A stretch of 64,000 bases of DNA from JAXGMV01 sp040772085 (GTDB lineage: Bacteria; Chloroflexota; Anaerolineae; Anaerolineales; Anaerolineaceae): positions 1,116,001-1,180,000 of the forward strand of contig JAXGYU010000001.1 of the NCBI GenBank assembly GCA_040772085.1, given 5' to 3'. This document shows, in pieces, positions 16,346 to 25,764 of this stretch. A program made the translations under genes and the position numbers. A model generated the notes under the pieces. The model did no database searches. It was not told the DNA's origin and saw nothing but the letters and a program-made list of their open reading frames with translations. Within the stretch, counting starts at the first letter, position 1. The number at the start of each line of letters is the position of its first letter.

Positions 16346-17504
16346 CCCTCGCGTTAATAAGCCTGCCTTGCTGTTCACCGGCTCGCAGATCGCGATCGGC
16401 GGCGCGCAGAAAGCCCTGCTGACCACCGCGGAGTGGTTCCACGCGCGCGGCTATCCGGTGCAGGCGGCATTCTATTATGACCGCGACAATTTGCTGGAAG
16501 AATGGCAGACGCATTACCCCTTCCCGATCGTGGATTTGAACGCCGTGGACTACAGCGCGTCGAAGACCAAACAGGCGGCGATGCTGGTCGCCGGCGCCCG
16601 CAAGCTGCGGCATGTGATGCGCCAGCAGTCCTTCGGCGCGGTATTTAGCTATACGCATCACAGCAATCTGATCACCATGCCTGTGGCACGCCTGGCAGGC
16701 GTGTCGCTGTGCTTCCCCTCACATCACGGCGTCATTCAGGATTTTCCCGCCTGGCAGGACAAACTGCATACCGCCATGGTTAACAGCAGCCTGGCAACCA
16801 GACTGATTGCTGTTTCCGAGAAGACCCGCCAGCAATCGATCGACGCCGGCATCAAACCTGAGAAGATCACCATTATCCGCAACGGCGTCAGCATTCCCGC
16901 GCCGCAGCCGGCAGAGATTGAAGCATTGACCGCCGAGCCTGCCCTGCGCGGTCGCTACCCGCTGCTGCTGTCCGTCGGCCGCCTGACCGAGCAAAAAGGA
17001 CACACCCATTTGCTCAAGGCGCTGCCGGCGCTATGCAATCGCTTTCCCAATCTGCTGACGCTGATCGCCGGAGATGGGCCGCTGCGCGCCGAGCTGGAAG
17101 CCGAGGCGCGAACGCTGGGAATTGCGGAGAACGTGCTCTTCCTCGGTTTCCGCGATGACATCCCGGCGCTGATGCACGTGACGCAAGTCTTCGTGCTGCC
17201 TTCCGTTTCGGAAGGGTTGCCTTTTGCGATTCTCGAGGCCCTCGGACAAGGCAAGGCGGTCGTTTCGAGCGGCATCGCAGGCATTGAAGAAGTGATCGAT
17301 GACGGCGTTCACGGCCTGCTGATCCCGCCGGGTGACCCGGCGGCAATCACTCAGGCAGTCAACCGCCTGCTGGAGGACCCGGCGTTTGCCAAGACGCTGG
17401 GCACGGCCGGGCGTCAGAGGGTGCTGGCTGAATTCACCATTGACGCCATGTGCCAGCATTATGAGGCGCTGCTTAAACTGTCATCCGCGGAGCGCGCGCG
17501 ATGA
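16338..17504 (+). CDS. Glycosyltransferase family 4
   Basis: About 388 residues. The N-terminus has LLFTGSQIAIGGAQKALL. The donor domain has LLLSVGRLTEQKGHTHLL, NVLFLGFRDDIPALM and the EX7E motif SEGLPFAILEALGQGKAVVS. I start at ATG 16338, which overlaps the previous stop by 8 bases (coupled translation). An earlier ATG at 16323 would extend the overlap. The stop overlaps the next gene by ATGA. Sequence around VVSSGIAGIEEVIDDG is typical of capsule or exopolysaccharide enzymes. Exact linkage unknown. Confidence 0.9.
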   Translation: MADPRVNKPALLFTGSQIAIGGAQKALLTTAEWFHARGYPVQAAFYYDRDNLLEEWQTHYPFPIVDLNAVDYSASKTKQAAMLVAGARKLRHVMRQQSFGAVFSYTHHSNLITMPVARLAGVSLCFPSHHGVIQDFPAWQDKLHTAMVNSSLATRLIAVSEKTRQQSIDAGIKPEKITIIRNGVSIPAPQPAEIEALTAEPALRGRYPLLLSVGRLTEQKGHTHLLKALPALCNRFPNLLTLIAGDGPLRAELEAEARTLGIAENVLFLGFRDDIPALMHVTQVFVLPSVSEGLPFAILEALGQGKAVVSSGIAGIEEVIDDGVHGLLIPPGDPAAITQAVNRLLEDPAFAKTLGTAGRQRVLAEFTIDAMCQHYEALLKLSSAERAR

Positions 17505-19558
17505 AAAAGACTTATCTGCCGCTGCAGGTGACTGCCACCTTGCTCATGGCATGGCTGGCTTACGGCGTTTACGGCGATCTCGTGGCCCGTTACGCTGGCA
17601 TGATCAGCGGCGTGCGCCTGCCGTTTACGCTGCTGGTGTACGTCGCCTTCGCGCTGGGGTCAGCGGTCATCGGCTTAATCAGCATCTGGAAACCAGCTCT
17701 GCTCAGCCTGCCAACGCGCTGGCGCGCCGCGCTCCCCGCCTGGCTGCTGTGGCTGATTGCCCTTGCTCTCTCGGCGGCAGTCTGCTGGCTCTTCCTCTAT
17801 TCGAAATACAGCGTGGTCTTCTCCGGCTTCTATGTGCGGCTGCTGATCTATATGGTGGCCATCACCACCATGGCATGGCTGGCAAGCGCCAGGCATCCGC
17901 AGCCCTATACCTGGCGGGCAACGCTGGCGGCGATCATCGTTTTCGGCAGCCTTTTCACGCTGCTCTACGCGCTGCGCGATGTCGTCGATGCTCCCTTGGG
18001 ACTGGAATGGTCCGAGGGCAACCGGTTGTGGATCTACTCGACCTGGTTCGGCGAATACCTCTTCCAGCGCGACTCAACGCAACGCATCTACGTTTATATC
18101 GATAGCGCCCGTCAGATCTTGTGGGGGCTGCCCTGGCTCCTGGGTCAAATCTCGATCGTCGTCGCGCGTCTCTGGAATGCCATTCTCTTCACCGTGCCGT
18201 ATTTTGTGCTGGGTGTTTTTCTGGTCTATGACAAGAAAGGCAAGTGGACGCACTGGCTGCTCTTTGGTTTGTGGGCGATGCTCTTCCTCAACCAGGGGCC
18301 AATTTACACGCCTCTGATCCTCTCCGCGACATTGATCGCTGCCACACGCCGCACGCCCTACTGGCTGGCATTTGTCCTGACCATCCTCGCCAGTCATTAC
18401 GCACAGGCAGCCCGCTCGACCTGGATGTTCGCGCCGGCGATCTGGGTGGTGCTGGTCTGGTTCCTGCGACCGGCGGAACGATCGGCATCTCCGGGCGCGT
18501 TCGCCGGCAACCCGCTCGGCAAGTTCCTGCAGTGGGACCGGCTGGGCAAGCAATGGCGGCAAGGGTTTGGACTAGGTATCGCCGGTCTGATCGGCGCCTA
18601 CGTTATGCCTTTCCTGATGATCAACGCCTACCGCGTTTTCATTGAAGGCAAGCAGATGGTGCAGACCTTCTCAGCCGAGGTGGTCTCGAGCCAGGTGAGC
18701 GCACAGCCCCTGCTCTGGGACCGGCTGTGGCCGAACGCCACTTTCGCGCCGGGCATTGTCTGGGGGTTGGTGTTGGCGGCTGGTCCCCTGGTCGTCCTGC
18801 TGCTCTGGCTGATCATCAGCGGGCGCTGGGCGCTGACCCTCTGGCAGAAGCTGTGCCTGGCAGCCGCGTTCTTCTCAACGCTTGCCGTTGGCATGATCGC
18901 CAGCGTCAAGATCGGCGGCGCGAGCAACCTGCATAACCTCGACATGTTCCTCGTGACACTCGTCTTCAGTAGCGGACTGGCGTGGAACGCCACCCGCCTG
19001 AAGCCCATTTTCAACTTCCGTTCACAGCCATTCCTGATCAATGTGCTGCTGCTGGCGACCCTGATCATCCCCGCCAGCGTCAAATGGTTCGAGGCGACCC
19101 CGCGCGAGGTACCCGATCGCTTCAAGGTCGATGAAGCCATCAACGCCATTCAGGTCAACGCTGACCGCTACAAGGCGCAGGGCGACATCCTCTTCATTGA
19201 CCAGCGTCAACTGCTGACCTTTGGCGATATCACCGGCGTCAATCTGGTGGAAGAATACGAAAAGAAACATCTGATGGATATGGCGCTCTCGGAGGATGCC
19301 GGCTATTTCGCGAGCTTCTACAAGGACCTCGCCGCCCACCGTTTCTCGCTGATTGTCACCGAGCCGCTGCACGTCATGTTCCAGGGCGGCACCTATCACT
19401 TCGGAAACGAGAACGACGCCTGGGTCAAGTGGGTCTCCATCCCCGTGCTGTGTTATTACGAGCCGATTGAAACCTTCCGCGAAGCAGGACTGGAGCTGCT
19501 GGTGCCACGTGCTGAGATGGAATTACCCGAAGGCGCGACAGCCTGCCCCCAGCCGTAA
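17501..19558 (+). CDS. Large polytopic membrane protein, possible GT-C-type glycosyltransferase
   Basis: A 685-residue protein with about 13 membrane helices and a C-terminal soluble domain of about 150 residues. I recognise no named family. The first long extracytoplasmic loop contains LEWSEGNRLWIYSTWFGEYL, where acidic residues follow the first helices, as in GT-C lipid-sugar-dependent transferases. The gene overlaps the upstream glycosyltransferase by 4 bases (ATGA). GT-C activity using a polyprenyl-phosphate sugar is a plausible inference from topology and context only. The soluble tail (DILFIDQRQLLTFGDI) is conserved-looking but unassigned. Confidence 0.7.
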   Translation: MKKTYLPLQVTATLLMAWLAYGVYGDLVARYAGMISGVRLPFTLLVYVAFALGSAVIGLISIWKPALLSLPTRWRAALPAWLLWLIALALSAAVCWLFLYSKYSVVFSGFYVRLLIYMVAITTMAWLASARHPQPYTWRATLAAIIVFGSLFTLLYALRDVVDAPLGLEWSEGNRLWIYSTWFGEYLFQRDSTQRIYVYIDSARQILWGLPWLLGQISIVVARLWNAILFTVPYFVLGVFLVYDKKGKWTHWLLFGLWAMLFLNQGPIYTPLILSATLIAATRRTPYWLAFVLTILASHYAQAARSTWMFAPAIWVVLVWFLRPAERSASPGAFAGNPLGKFLQWDRLGKQWRQGFGLGIAGLIGAYVMPFLMINAYRVFIEGKQMVQTFSAEVVSSQVSAQPLLWDRLWPNATFAPGIVWGLVLAAGPLVVLLLWLIISGRWALTLWQKLCLAAAFFSTLAVGMIASVKIGGASNLHNLDMFLVTLVFSSGLAWNATRLKPIFNFRSQPFLINVLLLATLIIPASVKWFEATPREVPDRFKVDEAINAIQVNADRYKAQGDILFIDQRQLLTFGDITGVNLVEEYEKKHLMDMALSEDAGYFASFYKDLAAHRFSLIVTEPLHVMFQGGTYHFGNENDAWVKWVSIPVLCYYEPIETFREAGLELLVPRAEMELPEGATACPQP

Positions 19559-19594
19559 GGTAAAATTAGGTCATCACTTTTTTCCGAAAAAGTT

Positions 19595-21610
19595 ATGACC
19601 ACACTCATTCGCCTGCTGACAGAATATTTACCCTTCATCGTCTGGTTCGTCGCCCAGGCGCTTGGCGGTATCTGGCTGGCACAATCGACATTCAATTTGA
19701 GGAAAAACGAACAGGTGATGGCCGGCCTGGCGCTGGGCGTCGTCCTGCAGACCTGGCTCGCCAACCTGCTGGCGCAATTCCTGCTATTCCCGACCGCCAT
19801 GCTGGCTTCCGCGCTGGCTATTTTCGCTGCCGGCTTGGCTCTCTCCTTCCCGCGCGTCAGGAAAGACCCGCTGGCGCTGATCAGGCTGCCGTTCAACCCC
19901 TGGCAGTGGCTGGCGCTGGTGCTGCTCTCCTATGTGCTGATCCGCGTCGGACGCGGCATGGCAATTCTTGACGATTACCAGAATCTGACGCTGGCATCGA
20001 TCATCGCCACCGGCGATGTGCCGCCGCATTTTCCGCTTGACCCCAGCCGCGTGTACGGCTACCACTACTTCACGCTCTTTTTCGCCGCTGAACTGATGCG
20101 CATCGCTGATATGTTCGTCTGGACCGCGGTGGATATCGCCCGCGGGTTCGGCACCGCCATGGGCTTGATCCTTGGCGCGCTGTTCGTCAACCGCATCACG
20201 CAAAGCAAAGTCGCTGGTGTACTGGCCGCGGCATTCGGATTCCTGACAGGCGGCACGCGTTGGCTATTGCTGCTCCTGCCGGTAGGCATCGTTGCGCGCA
20301 TTTCCGCCCACATCACGCTCATCGGCTCGGGCGCCGGTAGCGCCGCCAGCCTAGCTGCCGCGCTGGTGGCTCCCTGGGCGTCGGATGGGCTGGGTCCCTA
20401 TCCCATCCCCTTTGCCTTCGTCAACGGCTTCAATACTTCCTCGACCATTCTCTATCACTCTGGCGCGGGGGGCGTCGCCGGCCTGATGGGCTCCCTGCTG
20501 CTGCTGTTCCACAACCGCTGGACGGGCTGGCGCAGCGGCGCCGTCATCGCGCTGCTGGTCGCCGCGATGGCGCTCGGCAACGAAGTCGGATTCCTGACCC
20601 TGCCGGGCGGCTTCCTGCTGGCGGCGGTGCTGTACAGGCTGATCCATAAAAAATGGCCGCCCTCGTCACTTTGGCGCTGGTTCGCGGCTTTCGCGCTCGC
20701 GGCGGTTTTTGCCATTGTCCAGGGCGGCGTGCTTTCCGGTATTGCCGGCAACCTGCTGGGCAAATTCATCCCGGCGCTGGGCGGCTCCGAAGCCTACCAT
20801 ACCTTCCAGTTTGGTTTCGTCTGGCCGCCTACCCTGATCTCGTCTCACCTCGGTCAGCTCAACCTGCTCGACCCATACCAGCTCCTGGCAGCCGCAGTCG
20901 AGATCGGCCCGATTATTCTCTTCCTGCCGCTGGTGATCGCCTGGGGTTTCAAGGGCCTGCGCTTCGGACGCTGGTATGAAGCCGCCGGCATCATGACCGC
21001 ACTGGTCAGTGCGGTGCTGGTAGTCTTCCAATACTCGGGCACAGCCGGTCCCACAGCGCTGACGCGCGTACAGGCGGCCTTGGTGGGCTTGAGCAGCGCC
21101 TGGGCTGTCCCGGCCGTCTGGATGTGGGCGCGCAAACGTTCTGACGCGGTCAAGACGCTCAGCGTCACCACCTTGTTCGTGACCGTCATCGGCGGACTAG
21201 TGCTGTTCGGCATCCAGTTGATCAGCATACCCAAGCCGGTCTATTCGTATTTCATCAATGACCTTGACGCCGCCATGACGCAGAAATACTGGAATGAACT
21301 TGAACCGGGCAGCATGGTTTTTGACCCCGACCCCTACCGCTCGCCAGTGGTCTTCGGCAGACCGAATAACTCCTCCACCAACCAGTACGCGCGCAAGCCC
21401 GAGTGGCAGGCGCTGACGGAGAACCCCAGCCCGTACAAGCTGCGGGAAAGCGGCTACCGCTATATGTACTTCGGCGAAGCCTGGTGGGATGAACTGACGC
21501 CTGCCAATCAGGAGCAGCTCATCCAGCCCTGCGCCGTATTGATCGACGAGAATAGTCAGATTTTCCCGCGCGACTTCCGGCGGCTGTACGACCTTTCAGG
21601 CTGTCAGTGA
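19595..21610 (+). CDS. Large polytopic membrane protein, GT-C/DUF2298-like
   Basis: A 671-residue protein with about 13 helices. After the early helices a loop reads AILDDYQNLTLASIIATG, then PPHFPLDPSRVYGYHYFTLFF. The DD in the first external loop and the Y/H-rich YGYHYF motif recall GT-C enzymes and the YYY-motif membrane proteins (DUF2298) seen in Chloroflexota and archaea. The gene follows the 685-residue protein after 36 bp, and the two share size and layout. Probably a glycan transferase or polymerase; this is inference. SD is weak. Confidence 0.65.
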   Translation: MTTLIRLLTEYLPFIVWFVAQALGGIWLAQSTFNLRKNEQVMAGLALGVVLQTWLANLLAQFLLFPTAMLASALAIFAAGLALSFPRVRKDPLALIRLPFNPWQWLALVLLSYVLIRVGRGMAILDDYQNLTLASIIATGDVPPHFPLDPSRVYGYHYFTLFFAAELMRIADMFVWTAVDIARGFGTAMGLILGALFVNRITQSKVAGVLAAAFGFLTGGTRWLLLLLPVGIVARISAHITLIGSGAGSAASLAAALVAPWASDGLGPYPIPFAFVNGFNTSSTILYHSGAGGVAGLMGSLLLLFHNRWTGWRSGAVIALLVAAMALGNEVGFLTLPGGFLLAAVLYRLIHKKWPPSSLWRWFAAFALAAVFAIVQGGVLSGIAGNLLGKFIPALGGSEAYHTFQFGFVWPPTLISSHLGQLNLLDPYQLLAAAVEIGPIILFLPLVIAWGFKGLRFGRWYEAAGIMTALVSAVLVVFQYSGTAGPTALTRVQAALVGLSSAWAVPAVWMWARKRSDAVKTLSVTTLFVTVIGGLVLFGIQLISIPKPVYSYFINDLDAAMTQKYWNELEPGSMVFDPDPYRSPVVFGRPNNSSTNQYARKPEWQALTENPSPYKLRESGYRYMYFGEAWWDELTPANQEQLIQPCAVLIDENSQIFPRDFRRLYDLSGCQ

Positions 21611-21661
21611 CAGGCAGGGCGGTGAGTAAGATCACGACGAGATTGGGAGAAATGTAATCAT

Positions 21662-23095
21662 ATGCTGCATCTGTCCGGTCAAATAATCCTCGCGCTTATC
21701 GGTCTGCTTGCCTTGCTGTGCCTGGCTTCCTATTACTTCGTGCGCGACAATGAGCAGGCGCAGGAGCGTTCGCTGCGCAAGTCCCTTGCCCAGACTGAAT
21801 TCAAGAGCGAGCAGATTGTTGAGGACATCACGGAATTCTACAATCTGCTGGAGCGCGTTCATCCGGAGCCGTACGCCTACATTACCAAAACTGAATTCCT
21901 GAAGCGCGTGCTCGAGCTCAAGAAAGCTGCTCCCAGCTTCGCGACGAGGCTGGAATTTTACAAGCAACTGGCGCCGCTGGTGACCGAAATCGGTGATGAA
22001 GCGACCCAGGTGCTCCTGCCGCAGGGAGAGCTGGATTATCACTATAGCATCCAGGGCAGATTCTTCCCCTTCAATGTCGCTATCCTCGACGGGCGCGGCT
22101 ACATCGCGCACAATTATTCCAATGAGCCCGGCATTTCGCTCGGCAGTGAGATCATCTCGATCAACGATGTCAACTTCAGCGTTATGGCGCAGCGACTGTC
22201 ACAGCTTTTCTCCGGCAATTCGCCTGAGCAGCAGATGGACGCGCTGGCAGGTCAGTTCCGCGAGCTGCTCTACCTGTACTATGGCATGGTAGAAGAGTAC
22301 AAGCTGACCATCAAGCAGGACGGTCAGCTCAGGAACTACCTGATCGAAGGCAAGCCCTTCAAGAAGGATAAGAATCCACCCTACAGCTTTGAGCAGATCG
22401 ACACGGCAACGGCCTACCTGCGGATTGGAACAACCGACGCGGACAAGCGCTACCTGCGCTTCCTCAGGAAAACTTTCGGCCATCTCAGATACAACGATAC
22501 GCGCCACCTGATCATTGACCTGCGCAACAATCACAGCAACACGCTGGCCTGGAGCAACGCCCTGCTGGAGTACCTGTTCAACACGCGCTTCACCCAGGTC
22601 AAGCAGATGGCACTGAAATCCAGCCCAGAGATCAAAGCCCGCTACCTGCATGAGACCCCCTCCTGGATTCGCTGGCTGCCGGCGAACCGCCTGCATCCGG
22701 TGCTCAAGCGGCTAGCCAAAATCCGTGACGGCGAGGAGTGGATTCACACGCCGGCCATGATTCTGCCGAATCAGGACAAGCTGCACTTCCCCGGCAAACT
22801 GACCGTCCTGGTTGGTCCCGGCACAATGGCAACCGCCCGCCTGGCAGCCGCGACGCTCAAGCAGAAGCTGAACGCGCGCTGGGTCGGCTCCCTGCCCCCG
22901 CTGGATTATCAGCCGTTTGACAATTCCATCGTCTATCATCTCAGCAATACCGGCTGCGCGATCATCCTGCCGACCGCGGTGATGCAGCCAATCGATGGCA
23001 TGCCCAAACAGCCTGACCTCAAAGTGGTACAGTCGGTGGATGACCTGAGGCACAACCGCGACACGGTGCTGCTGGCAGCAATGTCACTGCACTAA
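21662..23095 (+). CDS. S41 (tail-specific protease)-like exported protein, probably inactive
   Basis: A 477-residue protein with an N-terminal membrane anchor (residues about 5-25). A DITEFYNLLERVHPEPYAYI helical region, a PDZ-like stretch (ISLGSEIISINDVNF) and an S41 core (TAYLRIGT, RHLIIDLRNNHSNT, LTVLVGPGTMATARLAAATL) follow. Active S41 enzymes have Ser in the motif GTASAS; here the motif reads GTMATA, so the catalytic Ser appears replaced by Ala. It could bind rather than cut peptides. It is the last gene of the glycosyltransferase run. GGGAGAA lies 10 bases before ATG. The family call is fair; the inactivity is inference. Confidence 0.7.
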   Translation: MLHLSGQIILALIGLLALLCLASYYFVRDNEQAQERSLRKSLAQTEFKSEQIVEDITEFYNLLERVHPEPYAYITKTEFLKRVLELKKAAPSFATRLEFYKQLAPLVTEIGDEATQVLLPQGELDYHYSIQGRFFPFNVAILDGRGYIAHNYSNEPGISLGSEIISINDVNFSVMAQRLSQLFSGNSPEQQMDALAGQFRELLYLYYGMVEEYKLTIKQDGQLRNYLIEGKPFKKDKNPPYSFEQIDTATAYLRIGTTDADKRYLRFLRKTFGHLRYNDTRHLIIDLRNNHSNTLAWSNALLEYLFNTRFTQVKQMALKSSPEIKARYLHETPSWIRWLPANRLHPVLKRLAKIRDGEEWIHTPAMILPNQDKLHFPGKLTVLVGPGTMATARLAAATLKQKLNARWVGSLPPLDYQPFDNSIVYHLSNTGCAIILPTAVMQPIDGMPKQPDLKVVQSVDDLRHNRDTVLLAAMSLH

Positions 23096-23114
23096 ACGCC
23101 TCTTCAATTTCTGG

Positions 23115-23120
23115 TAAAAT
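23115..23120 (+). promoter_or_regulatory. Possible -10 box for the GyrA-tail-like gene
   Basis: TAAAAT 33 bp before ATG 23153 in the 57-bp gap. No matching -35 is seen. Confidence 0.35.
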
Positions 23121-23152
23121 TCCCAGCCCACGATCAGCGCTGGAGTTCAACC

Positions 23153-24322
23153 ATGATCACACGCAAACAAATCGAAGAATGGATGCAGGAAGCTGAGCTC
23201 AGACCAGGCTCGGCACCGCAACTGATCAACATCCTCGGCGAGCGTCTGCAACTGCTGGCGCAGCGCAATGAGGAGCTCTTGTCAGAGACGATCCAACTGC
23301 GCGACGGCACACGGGTGGAGGAACTGGAAGCCCAGCTCGCGATGCTGGAAGGACAGCTTGACCTGCTCAAGCGCCGTTACGGCAGGCTGGAAGAAGGCGG
23401 CGAAGAAGAGCCTGCCTGCCTGGTGCTCTACCGTGATGATGGCCGTGTGCTGCAGCTTAGCCTGGATCCGGCGGTATTCAAGCACGCCGGGCAGATCGCG
23501 ACCTTTACTATCGATGCAGAAGCGGCTGAGCATGCCTACGGCTTGCTGGTCACCCACGCGGAGGATGAGCTGCTGGCTCTGTTCGCCAGCGGCAGGGTAG
23601 CGACCTTCGGGGTGAACGCGTTGCCCGCGGTCAGTGCAAATGGCAGCGACTGGACGAACGGCTATCAGGCTGACACGCGCGGCAGCGACAACCTGCGCGG
23701 CTTGCTGCCGACGGCAGCCCTGCCGCTGCATGATTATTGCGTGCAGGTCAGCCGGCGCGGCTGGGTCAAGCGCACCATGCGCGAGCATTTTCAATCCTAC
23801 ATCGAGAAGGATTTCATCGGCAGCGGGGTTAAGGTCAAGGCCGACGAACCCTTCGGCTTGTTCTTTGCCAACGCCAGTGATCAGGCGGTACTCGTCAGCC
23901 AGCAAGGCAGCCTGCTCAGCCTGCCGGTCAGTTTCCTCCCCTACAACCCCGAAGAGAGCATCAAGCTGGGCGTCAGCGATCACCTGATTGACGCCTTCAA
24001 CCTCGGCAAGGAGCAGCGGCTGATGCTGGTCACCAATCACGGACACATCGTCGTGCGCGAAACTGGCAGCATCACACCCTCCGAAACGCTGAAGGTCAAG
24101 GGACAGCAGCTCATCCCGCCTGGCCGCATCGGCAGCGGTACACGCGCGGTTGCGCTGGCGCCCTGGCACGCGCAGGACTGGCTGGCAGTTTTGACCAGCA
24201 CAGGCAGGCTGCTGCTGTTTCAGGCAGCCCGCGCCGCGGAAGACGGCCGGCTGACCGGTTTGACCGACCAGGAAACGGTGCTTGCCGTGCGGATTGTACC
24301 GGCTGAGGCTGACGCCGGATAA
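23153..24322 (+). CDS. Stand-alone protein resembling the GyrA/ParC C-terminal beta-propeller
   Basis: A 389-residue protein. Residues about 1-85 form a helix and coiled coil (LGERLQLLAQRNEELLSE, VEELEAQLAMLEGQLDLLK). The rest is a series of four-stranded blades with repeats such as YCVQVSRRGWVKRT, FANASDQAVLVSQQGSLL, LMLVTNHGHIVVRETGSI and LAVLTSTGRLLLF. These resemble the blades of the gyrase A C-terminal domain that wraps DNA, but the catalytic domain is missing. It is encoded 8 bp before an Hsp70-like gene on the same transcript. A DNA- or protein-binding scaffold is possible; I cannot assign a function. Confidence 0.6.
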   Translation: MITRKQIEEWMQEAELRPGSAPQLINILGERLQLLAQRNEELLSETIQLRDGTRVEELEAQLAMLEGQLDLLKRRYGRLEEGGEEEPACLVLYRDDGRVLQLSLDPAVFKHAGQIATFTIDAEAAEHAYGLLVTHAEDELLALFASGRVATFGVNALPAVSANGSDWTNGYQADTRGSDNLRGLLPTAALPLHDYCVQVSRRGWVKRTMREHFQSYIEKDFIGSGVKVKADEPFGLFFANASDQAVLVSQQGSLLSLPVSFLPYNPEESIKLGVSDHLIDAFNLGKEQRLMLVTNHGHIVVRETGSITPSETLKVKGQQLIPPGRIGSGTRAVALAPWHAQDWLAVLTSTGRLLLFQAARAAEDGRLTGLTDQETVLAVRIVPAEADAG

Positions 24323-24330
24323 AGGGAGCC

Positions 24331-25659
24331 ATGGGCTATAAACTGGGTATCGATTTCGGCACCTCCAACTCCGGCGCGGCAGTATTCGACGGCGGTCAGG
24401 TGCGCCTGCTGCCGCTGGATACCGAGAACGCCGTCCCCGAGATCATCAAGACCATTCTGTACATCACACGCGACCAGCAGTGCCATATCGGTCAGGCCGC
24501 GATCGAGCTCTATTACCGTCAGAACGTCAATCACCGGCGCCGTTTCGCCAAAAAGTGGCTTGGAGAAATTGAAGTCTTCGGCGGCGACATGTATTATGTG
24601 CGCGACGTGTACAGCTATGTCGATGAGCTGATGCCGGGCAGGCTGCTGCAATTCATCAAGACCGCCCTGCGCACGCCCGGGCTGGACGGTACGATGATTT
24701 TCGATAAGTTCTACAGCCTGCAGGAAATCATCCGCCTCTACCTGACCGAGATCCGCCAACGTTCCGAGGCAATTCTGGGCGGCAGCATTGACGCGGTCAC
24801 GCTCGGCAGACCGGTCAAGTTCTCTCAGGATCGCACGCAGGACGAGCACGCGCAGGGGATTTTACGGTCAGCGGCGGAGGCTGCCGGCTTCGCTAATATC
24901 CACTTCGAGCTCGAGCCGATCGCGGCAGCGGCTTACTACGAGCTGTCGCTGACCAGACCGGAGACCGCGCTGATCTTCGACTTCGGCGGCGGTACGCTGG
25001 ACGTCACCATCCTGCGGCTGGGCGATCCGAAGAACCGGCAGGTGTACGCCAACGGCGGCATCGACATCGCCGGCAGTGATTTCGACAAGACGATTATCCA
25101 GAAGCGGCTGCTGAGGCATTTCGGTCAGGGTCAGCTCGAAGGCGACTACGAGCTGGAAGACCTGGTCAACGCGGTCGCGGACTGGATAGCGCTGCCGGAT
25201 TTGAGCACACCCAAAGCACGCCTGCGGCTGGAACAGGCGATCCAGCGCGGCATCGCGCCAGCGCGTCTGAAAACACTGGAAAATCTGATCTTCAACGACC
25301 TGGCGTTCACCTTCTATAACCGCGTCGAGGCAGCCAAGATCGCGCTGTCTGACAGCGGCGCGGCAGTTATTGACCTGGAAGAGACTGGGCTGCACCTTTG
25401 GGAGCTGCTGAGCCGCAACCAGTTTGAGTCCGACATCGCCCCGTTAGCCGACCAGATCGAAGCGGTGGTGCTGGACACGCTGGCGCGTTCCGGCTTTGAA
25501 CCGGGACAAATTGACAGTGTCGTCACCACCGGCGGGTCCTCGGGCATTCCGCTCTTCAATCGCATGCTGGCGCGCCTCTTCGGCGCCGGCAAGCTGCACA
25601 GCAGCCACGCCTTCAGCAGCGTCACAGCCGGTTTGAGCATAAAAGCCTCCGAAATCTGA
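24331..25659 (+). CDS. Hsp70-family ATPase (YegD-like)
   Basis: A 442-residue actin-like ATPase of the Hsp70 superfamily without a normal substrate-binding domain. Phosphate 1 is GIDFGTSNSGAAV (residues 6-18), phosphate 2 FDFGGGTLDVTIL and the adenosine motif TTGGSSGIPLFNRML near the C-terminus. Between them are extra helices, as in YegD. SD AAAGGGAG precedes ATG. It follows the GyrA-tail-like protein after 8 bp, so the two are probably partners. YegD-like proteins are putative chaperones; the partners are unknown. Confidence 0.85.
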   Translation: MGYKLGIDFGTSNSGAAVFDGGQVRLLPLDTENAVPEIIKTILYITRDQQCHIGQAAIELYYRQNVNHRRRFAKKWLGEIEVFGGDMYYVRDVYSYVDELMPGRLLQFIKTALRTPGLDGTMIFDKFYSLQEIIRLYLTEIRQRSEAILGGSIDAVTLGRPVKFSQDRTQDEHAQGILRSAAEAAGFANIHFELEPIAAAAYYELSLTRPETALIFDFGGGTLDVTILRLGDPKNRQVYANGGIDIAGSDFDKTIIQKRLLRHFGQGQLEGDYELEDLVNAVADWIALPDLSTPKARLRLEQAIQRGIAPARLKTLENLIFNDLAFTFYNRVEAAKIALSDSGAAVIDLEETGLHLWELLSRNQFESDIAPLADQIEAVVLDTLARSGFEPGQIDSVVTTGGSSGIPLFNRMLARLFGAGKLHSSHAFSSVTAGLSIKASEI

Positions 25660-25709
25660 CGCCCGGAGCAGCCTCACGCGGCCCGGCGGAAGGCGTCTGC
25701 GATATGCTT

Positions 25710-25715
25710 TATAAT
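25710..25715 (+). promoter_or_regulatory. -10 box for the TPR gene group
   Basis: Consensus TATAAT in the 105-bp gap before the first TPR gene, 49 bp before its start. No clear -35. Confidence 0.4.
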
Positions 25716-25764
25716 TGGCTTCAGTCTATTTTTCTCCGCCCGATGGCAATGGAATTCAGGAGGC

